The notes: a model not told the origin generated them from the sequence alone. 7,682 nt of DNA from Puniceicoccales bacterium (GCA_031278595.1 JAITKE010000095.1:1-7682); one strand, 5' to 3'; shown: positions 1-6,209, counted from the first letter of the stretch. A program made the numbers and translations.

Positions 1-942
1 CAGGGCATCTCTTACGTACGCAGTCCCCATGGGATTGCGAACCACATCGACGGCCTCAGTTCCCGGCTGGCCAGAAATGGCTACCGCGATTCCTTCTTCT
101 ACGGGGGCAAGCGCTACTCCTGCGACTTCGACTGCTATTGGCAAAAAGTAGGATTGAGGCGCTACTTCTGCGAGGAGAATTTTCCCCGAAAAATAACGAA
201 GGAACTCTACTCCGGCTGGGGTATTCACGACCTGCCCTGGCTGTCCTACGTGGCCGATGTGCTGGCCCAAGAACCGGAGCCCTTCGTCTCGGGGATATTT
301 ACGCTCTCCTCGCACCATCCCTTCGGAATTCCCAGGGGCTTTGAAAATACTTTCCCCAAGAGCCGGCATCCCATCCAGGAGACCGTGGCCTATACGGACC
401 ATGCCCTGAAGGGCTTCTTCGAGAAAATTTCCTCTGCGCCCTGGTACAAAAACACGCTCTTCGTGCTCGTGGCCGACCACACCTCCGGAGCGGTGGAGCC
501 CTATTACCACGGCCCCATCGGGAGCTTTTCGATCCCCATCCTCCTCTTCGACCCGGAGGGCCGCCTTCCGCTGAAATATGCCGGGCAATTGGCCCAGCAG
601 ATCGACCTCTTCCCGACGCTCCTGCACCTGCTGGGCCACACCGAGCCCCACGTGGCCTTCGGCCACAATCTTTTGGACGAGCAACATCCGCATTTCGTCG
701 TGAATTTCCTCCACGAGATCTACCAGTTGATCGGCGACGACTACCTCCTGCAGTTCGACGGGGACAGGACCCTTGGGTTTTTCGACAGGAAAAAAGACCC
801 ACTGGCCCGAAAAAACCTTCTGTCGGAGCCGGAATACGACCCAATTCGGCGCCCGTATGAGCGATTTCTCCAAGCCTTCCTGCAGCACTACAGCCGAGCA
901 TTGACGCGGGATGCGCTGACGGTTGAAACTTGGACGCGCTGA
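1..942 (+). CDS. LTA synthase-type sulfatase-fold phosphotransferase/hydrolase, C-terminal part
   Basis: The open frame runs from base 1 to the TGA at 940-942 (313 residues visible), so the start and N-terminal membrane part lie outside the window; a TTG at 154 is internal, because the homology continues upstream of it. Visible alkaline-phosphatase/sulfatase-fold features, in the order seen in lipoteichoic acid synthase LtaS: a 'YGGK...FD..W' segment near residues 37-47, TLSSHHPF at 101-108, the 'YTDHALKGFF' helix, and the metal-binding VADH with Asp159-His160 (475-480). The C-terminal 'FFDRKKDPLARKNLL' resembles the usual end of these domains. Family members transfer phosphoglycerol from phosphatidylglycerol to a glycan at the outer face of the cytoplasmic membrane, or hydrolyse phosphate or sulfate esters. 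The substrate cannot be told from this fragment; the catalytic nucleophile region is missing. The last residues (DALTVETWTR) are encoded by a degenerate repeat, so the extreme C-terminus is probably not conserved. Confidence 0.85.
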   Translation, partial: QGISYVRSPHGIANHIDGLSSRLARNGYRDSFFYGGKRYSCDFDCYWQKVGLRRYFCEENFPRKITKELYSGWGIHDLPWLSYVADVLAQEPEPFVSGIFTLSSHHPFGIPRGFENTFPKSRHPIQETVAYTDHALKGFFEKISSAPWYKNTLFVLVADHTSGAVEPYYHGPIGSFSIPILLFDPEGRLPLKYAGQLAQQIDLFPTLLHLLGHTEPHVAFGHNLLDEQHPHFVVNFLHEIYQLIGDDYLLQFDGDRTLGFFDRKKDPLARKNLLSEPEYDPIRRPYERFLQAFLQHYSRALTRDALTVETWTR

Positions 943-963
943 CGGTCGGGGAAGAGACGAAGA

Positions 964-1136
964 CGAAAAGTTCCCAAGCTCCGACGGAACGGAGGCGAAA
1001 AATTCCGCAGCGCTGATGGAATGAGGGCGAAAATTTCCGAAGCGCTGGCGAGACGAAGGTGAAAAATTCCCAGGCTTCGATGGAATAGGGATGAAAAATT
1101 CCTGAGCTTCGGGATTTACAAGCTGAAAAGATTCTG
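964..1136. repeat. Imperfect 32-bp tandem repeat with one A-tract per unit
   Basis: Units begin at 964, 996, 1028, 1060 and 1092, with a partial sixth at 1124; every step is exactly 32 bp. Each unit opens with (C/T)GAAAAATTCC or a close variant, followed by a less conserved block like AGCGCTGATGGAATGAGGG. There are no unique spacers between units, so this is a plain tandem repeat. The period is not a multiple of three and no frame is open across it, which argues against coding. Looser relatives of the second half (GCGCTGACGGT at 913 and 936) reach into the end of the upstream gene. The last units overlap the promoter before gspG. Apart from this array and that promoter I see nothing in the gap 943-1149. 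Confidence 0.85.
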
Positions 1137-1143
1137 TTAGAAT
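1115..1143 (+). promoter_or_regulatory. Sigma70-like promoter for gspG-gspH
   Basis: TTTACA (1115-1120) and TAGAAT (1138-1143) each match the housekeeping consensus at five of six positions and are separated by exactly 17 bp. Transcription would be expected to begin about 1149-1151, which is at the ATG of the annotated gspG frame (1150), with a second, out-of-frame ATG at 1166. No clear Shine-Dalgarno sequence precedes either ATG. The -35 lies in the fifth unit of the 32-bp repeat and the partial sixth unit falls in the spacer. Confidence 0.55.
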
Positions 1144-1149
1144 GGCCGA

Positions 1150-1599
1150 ATGGATTTTCATCGGCATGGGAGTGAAGAAGATCAGGGAAGTCTGTTCGGA
1201 GGGAAAACGGGGTTTTCGCTGATCGAGATCCTGATCGCGCTGGCCATACTGGCGGCCGTTTCGGGCATCGTCATCAGCAATTTGGACAAGATTTTTGGCG
1301 GCAGTCAGGAAAAGGTCGCCGAACTCTTCGTCCGAGAGACCGTGCGGACTCCGCTGATGTCCTACCGCATGAATGTCGGGAACTATCCCTCGACGGACCA
1401 GGGATTGAAGGCCTTGCTCAAGGCACCGGAGGGCGTGGGACGCCGCTGGAAGGGGCCCTACATCGACGAACTGCCGCTGGATCCGTGGGGACATCCCTAC
1501 GAATACCGCTGCCCGGGGGAGCGTAACCGCGACAAGTACGACGTCTGGTCACTGGGTCCGAAGGGCACGGGCGGTGAAGAAGCCATTGGAAATTGGTAA
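1150..1599 (+). CDS. gspG: Type II secretion major pseudopilin GspG
   Basis: This 149-residue protein has the class III signal of type IV pilins: cleavage is expected after Gly21, giving mature FSLIEILIALAILAA with Glu26 at +5, then the hydrophobic N-terminal helix. The globular part carries GspG hallmarks: 'YPSTDQGLKALLKAPEG', 'GPYIDELPLDPWGHPY' and the closing 'YDVWSLGP...IGNW'. GspG subunits assemble into the periplasmic pseudopilus of the type II secretion system after processing by prepilin peptidase. ATG 1150 is the only ATG, GTG or TTG start possible in this frame, since TAG at 1138-1140 blocks extension. The leader it gives is acidic (Glu9, Glu10, Asp11), which is odd; the +2 frame from ATG 1166 encodes a typical basic leader up to the cleavage site, suggesting a one-base frame disruption near 1210-1217. 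In the C-terminal loop that usually binds calcium, the 'PDG' aspartate is Lys138. The stop overlaps the next start by one base. Confidence 0.9.
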   Translation: MDFHRHGSEEDQGSLFGGKTGFSLIEILIALAILAAVSGIVISNLDKIFGGSQEKVAELFVRETVRTPLMSYRMNVGNYPSTDQGLKALLKAPEGVGRRWKGPYIDELPLDPWGHPYEYRCPGERNRDKYDVWSLGPKGTGGEEAIGNW

Positions 1600-2114
1600 T
1601 GTTTTCTCTCCGAACGACCGGTGGGGATCGTTCTCGCCAGGCCTTTTCCATCGCCGAAATCCTGATCGTCCTGGCCATTTTTTCCGCGATGGTGGGAGTT
1701 TTCGTCACCGGCTTCGGCTCCCTGCAGGGTGGCTTTTCCCACACCCTGGCTCTCCATGAAGAGGTGCAGCGAGCCATACGACTCGCCCGTAATGAGGCGG
1801 GGAAATCCCAGATGAGCGTGTTCATTTGGTATCCTGCCGATCATTCCTCTATCGGGATTACCCGCGACAATGGTGAGGTGGTTAAGATTAAGGTTAAGAC
1901 GACGGATGGCGATAAGGAATTGGATAAAATCGAGCTGCCGGATAAAATCTCTTTTCAATTTCTGGATGCCAAGGATAATCGTGAGTTGGCCTCTATTTGT
2001 GTCGATCCCAGCGGCGTTCTGACGCCCTTCCGCCTCGCCTACCGGGCCGAGAATCGGGCATTTCAGACCTACAAGGCCGACATCTTCAGCGGCCATCTGG
2101 CGTTATTGAAGTAA
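1599..2114 (+). CDS. gspH: GspH/FimT-like minor pseudopilin
   Basis: ATG 1599-1601 shares its first A with the TAA of gspG (TAATG), so translation is probably coupled; only a weak GGA precedes it. The 171-residue product has a basic leader (MFSLRTTGGDRSRQA) and a prepilin cleavage site Ala15/Phe16, followed by FSIAEILIVLAIFSAMVGVF with Glu at +5 and one hydrophobic helix. The rest fits the GspH/FimT layout: a polar helix (LHEEVQRAIRLARNEAG), a beta-rich domain and a late 'VDPSGVLTPFRLAY' strand. Minor pseudopilins of this kind sit at or near the pseudopilus tip. GspH is the best guess from position behind gspG and from size, but GspI or another minor pilin cannot be excluded. Bases about 1855-2010 are visibly richer in A/T, with many GAT and AAG codons, than the surrounding genes. 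No gspI, gspJ or gspK follows; the next gene is convergent. Confidence 0.75.
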   Translation: MFSLRTTGGDRSRQAFSIAEILIVLAIFSAMVGVFVTGFGSLQGGFSHTLALHEEVQRAIRLARNEAGKSQMSVFIWYPADHSSIGITRDNGEVVKIKVKTTDGDKELDKIELPDKISFQFLDAKDNRELASICVDPSGVLTPFRLAYRAENRAFQTYKADIFSGHLALLK

Positions 2115-2122
2115 AGTTTTTT

Positions 2123-2223
2123 TGGGGCTGTCTTTGGCTCCCTCCGGGAGCGTCCGCGGAGCGGACATCAGAGCAGGGCATGAAAACGGCGTTTTCAGAC
2201 CCTGCTCTGCAAAGACAGCCCCA
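2123..2223. repeat. Cloverleaf (four-way junction) element, copy 1
   Basis: Every arm is a perfect inverted repeat. Outer stem: TGGGGCTGTCTTTG (2123-2136) with CAAAGACAGCCCCA (2210-2223), 14 bp. Arm I: GCTCCC (2137-2142) with GGGAGC (2146-2151), loop TCC. Arm II: GTCCGC (2152-2157) with GCGGAC (2161-2166), loop GGA. Arm III: AGAGCAGGG (2170-2178) with CCCTGCTCT (2200-2208), a 3x3 internal loop, then GAAAAC (2182-2187) with GTTTTC (2191-2196), loop GGC. The arms abut almost without unpaired bases. It starts eight bases after the gspH stop and lies between convergent genes. A run of seven T (2117-2123) sits on the 5' side in plus-strand reading, the wrong side for a rho-independent terminator in either direction. 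It shares its plan with the element at 6014-6118. It could be a structured RNA, a folded-DNA site or a palindromic mobile repeat. Confidence 0.85.
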
Positions 2224-2252
2224 GGCTCCCACCCTGCGACAGCGTTCCCAAG

Positions 2253-2281
2253 TAGCCGCTTTCCGCCCTATAGCCGCTTTC
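2253..2281. repeat. Short direct repeat, 18-nt period
   Basis: TAGCCGCTTTC occurs at 2253-2263 and again at 2271-2281, and a shorter related TAGCCTTCGG follows at 2291, just beyond the nifJ stop. With the cloverleaf element at 2123-2223 this accounts for most of the convergent gap 2115-2302. No clear terminator for either gene is seen here. Confidence 0.6.
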
Positions 2282-2302
2282 GATCCTTAATAGCCTTCGG
2301 CC

Positions 2303-5300
2303 TTATGAGGTCGCCGATTGGGCCAATTTCCGATAGAGGGCGTATTTCTCCCGAATGTGGGCCTCTTCCTCCTGGAGCAGCTGCTCCGCGCGTTCCGGGT
2401 TCTGGCGCATCAGGAGATCGAAGCGCGTCTCGGCCAGCCGGTATTCCCGCAGCGGAAGGCGGGGCTCCGGGGAATCCAGGACCAGCGGGGGCAACTGCTG
2501 GGCCCTGCGCCGCGGGTCGTGGCGGTAGAGGGGCCAGTAGCCCGATTCCACCGCCCGTTTCTGCTGCCGCAGGCCGAGCGAAAGCGGATAGCCGTGGGCG
2601 ACACAGGGGCAGTAGGCGATGAGGAGCGAGGGGCCCTCGTAGGACTCCGCCTCCAAAAAGGCGGTGAGGGTCTGGCTGTCCTTCGCCCCCAGCGCCACTT
2701 GGGCCACGTAGCAGTGCCCGTAGCCCATGGCCAGCAGTCCAAGATCCTTCTTGGGCAACGCCTTGCCGGCGGCGGCGAACTTGGCCACCGCTCCCATCGG
2801 GGTCGCCTTCGACTGCTGCCCGCCGGTGTTGGAATAGACCTCCGTGTCGAGCACGAGGATGTGGACATTCCTCCCGGAGGCCAGGACATGGTCCAGACCG
2901 CCGTAGCCGATGTCGTAGGCCCAGCCATCCCCGCCGACGATCCAGACGCTCCGGCGAATCAAGTTGTCGGCCAGGCTTCGTAGATGAACGCTGTCGGGAT
3001 CCGTTTTCCCCAGCAGGCGCCGCTGGAGCTCCTGAACCCATAGGCGCTGTTCCCGGATTTCCGACTCCGTTCTCTGGGGATTGTTTAAAATTTTTCCGAC
3101 GAAATCCTCACCGAGCTCGGAGGCCTGTCGCCGGAGGAGCTCCGTCGCCATGGCCCGGTTTTGCTCGTACGCGATGCGCAGGCCGTAGCCGTACTCCGCA
3201 TTGTCCTCGAAGAGGGAATTGCTCCAGGCCGGCCCGTGCCCCAGAGCATCGCTCGTGTAGGGCGTGGTCGGGAGATTGCCGCCGTAGATGGAGGAGCAGC
3301 CGGTCGCATTGGCCAGGAGCAGCCGGTCGCCGAAGAGCTGGGTCAGCAGCTTGAGATAGGGAGTCTCGCCGCAGCCGGCACAGGCGCCGGAGAACTCGAA
3401 GAGCGGGGAACAGAACTGCGAGGACTTGATGTCCACAGCCGCTACGGCCGTCTGGGGCAGGCCTTGAAAATATTCGTAATGCTCCTGTTCTTGCTCGAAA
3501 ACCTCCGCCTTCGGGGTCATCACCAGGGCCTTTTCTTCCTCTCCTGTCTTGGCTTTGGCCGGGCAGACCTCGGCGCAGAGGCCGCAGCCGGTACAGTCTT
3601 CCGTCGAGACCTGGATACGGAAGGCGTGCTGGGGATGCTCCCGGGAGCGAAAATCCGCGGAGCGAAAGCCGGCGGGGGGATTTTTCCCCTGCGCTTCCTT
3701 GGGGAAGAACTTCGCCCGCAGGGCGGCGTGGGGACAGACGGAAACGCATTTGTTGCACTGGAGGCAGAGGGCCGGATTCCAGAAGGGAATTTCCTCCGCG
3801 ATGTTGCGCTTCTCCCAGCGGGAGGTTCCCGTCGGCCAGGTGCCGTCGACGGGCATCGCGCTGACGGGCAGCTCATCGCCACGGCCGGCCAGTAGGACTT
3901 TCGTGACCTTTCTGACGAACTCGGGGGCCTCGTCCGGAATCCTGTCCCGCAGGGGCCTTCCATCGAGGGGTTGTTCCGCCACCTTCACCTCTGCCAAGTG
4001 CTCCAGGGCCAGATCCACCGCCGCGCCATTTTTTTTCACCACCGCTTCACCCTTTTTGCCATAGGTCTTGCCTATGGCCTCCTTGATCCGGGCCACGGCT
4101 TCCGCCGGTGGCAGGATTTTGGAAAGCGCGAAGTAGCCCACCTGCATGATCGTATTGATGCGGCCGCCGATACCGGCCTCCCGGGCGAGGCGATAGGCGT
4201 CGATGACGAAGAACTTCATCCGCAATGCCTGGAGTTTTTGCTGGAATTCCCTCGGCAGCTGCGGCCACACCTGTCCGGCGCCGTAGGGGCTGTTCAGGAG
4301 AAAAATCGTCCCCGTCTTGGCCGTCGCGAGCACGTCGTGGGTTCGGACGAAGGAGAACTGGTGGCAGCCGATGAAATCCGCCTCCTGGATGAGGTAGGGC
4401 GCCTCGATGGGCCTGGGGCCGAAGCGCAGGTGCGAAATGGTCAGGGCACCGGACTTCTTGGAGTCGTAGACGAAATAGGCCTGGGCGAAGTGCTCCGTCG
4501 CCTGGCCGATGATCTTGATGCTGTTCTTGTTGGCACCGACCGTTCCGTCCGAACCGAGGCCGTAGAAAATGCTCTCGTACACGGAGGGATCCTTGGGCCG
4601 AAACGAACGGGAGTAGGGTAGGGAGAGATGGCTGACATCGTCCTCGATGCCGATCGTGAAATGCGCCCGAGGGGATTCCTTTTTCAGTTCATCGAAGACC
4701 ACCTTTGCCATCGACGGCGAGAACTCTTTGGAGCCCAGGCCGTAGCGGCCGGCGATGATTTTTGGCCGGAAATCCTCCGGCAAATGGCCCTCCTGTCGGC
4801 CCTCCTGCAGGGCCGTGACGACATCCAGGTAGAGGGGCTCCCCCGGAGCGCCCGCCTCCTTGCTGCGATCCAGAACCGCGAGGGAACGGGTGCTCGGCGG
4901 TAGGGCTTGAAGAAAATCCCCCAGGGCGAAGGGCCGGTACAGGTGCACCTGCAGGACGCCGACCTTCTCGCCCTCCGAGCGAAGGAATCGGGCCACCTCC
5001 TCCAGGGTTCTACAGCCGGAGCCCAGGCAGATCACCACGCGCTCGGCCGCGGGGTCGCCGCTGTAGCGGAAGAGCCGATAGGCCCGCCCCGTTAGATTTG
5101 CAAAAGAATCCATGAGGGACTGCAGCTGGGCGGGAAGGGCCTGGTAGTAGGGATTCACCGCCTCGCGGGCCTGGAAGAAGACATCGGGATTCTGGGCCGT
5201 TCCGCGGATGGAGGGGTGCTCGGGGCTCAGGGCCCGCGAGCGGAGGGCGACGAGGTCTTCCGGATCGACCATCGCCCGCAGCACCGCGTCCTCGAGCGGG

Positions 5301-5860
5301 CAGAAGCTATTGATCTCGTGCGAGGTGCGGAAGCCGTCGAAAAAGTGGAGAAAGGGGATGCGGCTGCGCAGGGTGGTGGCATGGGCGATGCAGGCCAGGT
5401 CCTGGGCCTCCTGCACCGAACCGGAGCAGAGGAGGGCGAAACCCGTCTGCCGGCAGGCCATGACGTCCGAGTGGTCGCCGAAGATCGACAGCGCGTGCGT
5501 GGCCAGGCTCCGGGCCGCCACGTGCAGGCAAAAGGCCTGCAGTTCCCCCGCAATTTTGTAGAGTTCGGGAATCATCAGCAGCAGGCCCTGGGAGGCGGTA
5601 AAAGTCGTCACCAGCGAGCCGCCCTGCAAGGCTCCGTGCATGGCCCCCGCCACACCACCCTCGGATTGCATCTGGAAGACTTCCGGCACCTGTCCCCAGA
5701 GATTCGGTCGACGGCCCATGGCCCATTCGTCACAATGTTCGGCCATCGGCGATGAGGGGGTGATGGGGTAGATGGCGACTAGCTCGCTGAGCCGATAGGC
5801 CACGTCGGCCACCGCCTCGTTGGCATCGGCGATCTTGTATGGCCCCTGCTTTTTTTCCAT
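2303..5860 (-). CDS. nifJ: Pyruvate:ferredoxin (flavodoxin) oxidoreductase
   Basis: The 1185 residues match the single-chain homodimeric enzyme, usually close to 1170-1200. It converts pyruvate and CoA to acetyl-CoA and CO2 and reduces ferredoxin or flavodoxin in the cytoplasm. Domains in order: pyruvate-binding domain with YPITPSS (31-37), Glu67 and Arg117; a transketolase C-terminal-like domain (about 260-400); the gamma domain with GLGSDGTVGANKNSIKII (from 434); a two-[4Fe-4S] ferredoxin domain with Cys699/702/705/709 and Cys756/759/762/766; and the thiamine diphosphate domain with CAGCGE (Cys827, Cys830), Cys855, GGDGWAYDIG (976-985) and Cys1086, which together supply the proximal cluster and cofactor site. 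All key residues are present, so it should be active. ATG 5858-5860 gives the normal N-terminus; GGAAGG lies 10 nt upstream. It is set apart from tsf by 349 nt and so probably has its own promoter. Large open frames on the opposite strand are coding shadows. Confidence 0.97.
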   Translation of the reverse strand: MEKKQGPYKIADANEAVADVAYRLSELVAIYPITPSSPMAEHCDEWAMGRRPNLWGQVPEVFQMQSEGGVAGAMHGALQGGSLVTTFTASQGLLLMIPELYKIAGELQAFCLHVAARSLATHALSIFGDHSDVMACRQTGFALLCSGSVQEAQDLACIAHATTLRSRIPFLHFFDGFRTSHEINSFCPLEDAVLRAMVDPEDLVALRSRALSPEHPSIRGTAQNPDVFFQAREAVNPYYQALPAQLQSLMDSFANLTGRAYRLFRYSGDPAAERVVICLGSGCRTLEEVARFLRSEGEKVGVLQVHLYRPFALGDFLQALPPSTRSLAVLDRSKEAGAPGEPLYLDVVTALQEGRQEGHLPEDFRPKIIAGRYGLGSKEFSPSMAKVVFDELKKESPRAHFTIGIEDDVSHLSLPYSRSFRPKDPSVYESIFYGLGSDGTVGANKNSIKIIGQATEHFAQAYFVYDSKKSGALTISHLRFGPRPIEAPYLIQEADFIGCHQFSFVRTHDVLATAKTGTIFLLNSPYGAGQVWPQLPREFQQKLQALRMKFFVIDAYRLAREAGIGGRINTIMQVGYFALSKILPPAEAVARIKEAIGKTYGKKGEAVVKKNGAAVDLALEHLAEVKVAEQPLDGRPLRDRIPDEAPEFVRKVTKVLLAGRGDELPVSAMPVDGTWPTGTSRWEKRNIAEEIPFWNPALCLQCNKCVSVCPHAALRAKFFPKEAQGKNPPAGFRSADFRSREHPQHAFRIQVSTEDCTGCGLCAEVCPAKAKTGEEEKALVMTPKAEVFEQEQEHYEYFQGLPQTAVAAVDIKSSQFCSPLFEFSGACAGCGETPYLKLLTQLFGDRLLLANATGCSSIYGGNLPTTPYTSDALGHGPAWSNSLFEDNAEYGYGLRIAYEQNRAMATELLRRQASELGEDFVGKILNNPQRTESEIREQRLWVQELQRRLLGKTDPDSVHLRSLADNLIRRSVWIVGGDGWAYDIGYGGLDHVLASGRNVHILVLDTEVYSNTGGQQSKATPMGAVAKFAAAGKALPKKDLGLLAMGYGHCYVAQVALGAKDSQTLTAFLEAESYEGPSLLIAYCPCVAHGYPLSLGLRQQKRAVESGYWPLYRHDPRRRAQQLPPLVLDSPEPRLPLREYRLAETRFDLLMRQNPERAEQLLQEEEAHIREKYALYRKLAQSATS

Positions 5861-6013
5861 AATTTCCCGGCCTTCCGGCCAAAGTTAATGCCCTCCATGG
5901 AGCGATTTTATCCCCATCGGTCAAGGGAATGAAATCGAGCTGCTGGGGTCTTCGGCCACCAGTCGAGCCGCTGAGGGTTTCCGGTCATCGCCAGCCCGTA
6001 GACAACCCCAGAT
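5861..6013 (-). promoter_or_regulatory. nifJ upstream leader region
   Basis: On the minus strand this holds a TAAAAT box (5905-5910) and TTGACC (5919-5924), but they are only 8 bp apart and so do not form one standard promoter. A perfect 10-bp palindrome CTCCATGGAG (5893-5902) lies between the box and the nifJ start and could be a small operator. Further upstream, 5943-6011 has an imperfect inverted repeat (CTGGGGT with ACCCCAG) and contains GGTCATCGCC (5983-5992), which also occurs in the outer stem of the neighbouring cloverleaf element. I do not recognise a riboswitch. Confidence 0.3.
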
Positions 6014-6118
6014 GGGTCATCGCCTTTGCGTTCCCTTCGGTAAAAAGTTCCTTTTTATCGAAGGGAACGCCGCCTGCATCCGCCGGCGCGAGCCCGGAGG
6101 GCTCAAAGGCGATGACCC
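6014..6118. repeat. Cloverleaf (four-way junction) element, copy 2
   Basis: Outer stem: GGGTCATCGCCTTTG (6014-6028) with CAAAGGCGATGACCC (6104-6118), 15 bp; C6104 could pair instead in the third arm. Long arm: CGTTCCCTTCG (6029-6039) with CGAAGGGAACG (6059-6069), a G-T wobble, then TAAAAAG (6041-6047) with CTTTTTA (6051-6057), loop TTC. Middle arm: weak, CGCC (6071-6074) with GGCG (6085-6088). Third arm: GAGCCC (6090-6095) with GGGCTC (6099-6104), loop GGA. Read on the plus strand, the order of arms equals copy 1 read on the minus strand: long arm with an A/T-rich tip, GC-rich middle arm, then a 6-bp arm with a GGA loop. Both outer stems end in CTTTG/CAAAG at the junction. It lies between tsf and nifJ, with no adjacent coding sequence of its own. 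Confidence 0.8.
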
Positions 6119-6143
6119 CCGCGGGCAAGGCCTTGACGGACCT

Positions 6144-6172
6144 ACAAATTATCCCGAACCCCCCATTCGGGA
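6144..6172 (-). terminator. Possible weak terminator behind rpsB-tsf
   Basis: On the minus strand TCCCGAA (6172-6166) pairs with TTCGGGA (6158-6152) around a seven-base loop, followed by TAATTTGT, a poor T-rich tail. A second small hairpin, AAATCTT (6180-6186) with AAGATTT (6190-6196) and a three-base loop, lies between it and the tsf stop. Either might help end or stabilise the rpsB-tsf transcript. The tail is too mixed to be confident of intrinsic termination. Confidence 0.35.
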
Positions 6173-6209
6173 GAAGCGGAAATCTTGGGAAGATTTACTC
6201 GCCTAAGAG

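Noticed and set aside
964..1136. CRISPR array
   Set aside because: Units abut at a constant 32 bp with no unique spacers between conserved repeats, and repeats are too divergent; this is a plain tandem repeat.
2117..2223. Rho-independent terminator for gspH or nifJ
   Set aside because: The T-run precedes the structure on the plus strand and becomes an A-run after it on the minus strand, so neither direction has hairpin followed by T-tract. Some transcript-end protection role is still possible.
2123..2223. tRNA or tmRNA
   Set aside because: The four-arm shape is there, but arm lengths, three-base loops, a 14-bp closing stem and absence of conserved tRNA bases and CCA rule it out.
3637..3664. 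Fragment of the cloverleaf element inside nifJ
   Set aside because: GGGAGCG and TCCGCGGAGCG both also occur in copy 1 in the same order, but here they encode the normal linker between the two iron-sulfur motifs with no insertion, so convergence of GC-rich codons is the simpler explanation.
2318..5755. Long open frames on the plus strand opposite nifJ
   Set aside because: They mirror the codon structure of a fully conserved gene in GC-rich DNA and encode no recognisable domains.
5861..6013. TPP or other riboswitch controlling the thiamine-dependent nifJ
   Set aside because: I find no conserved thi-box blocks or other recognisable aptamer core in the leader.
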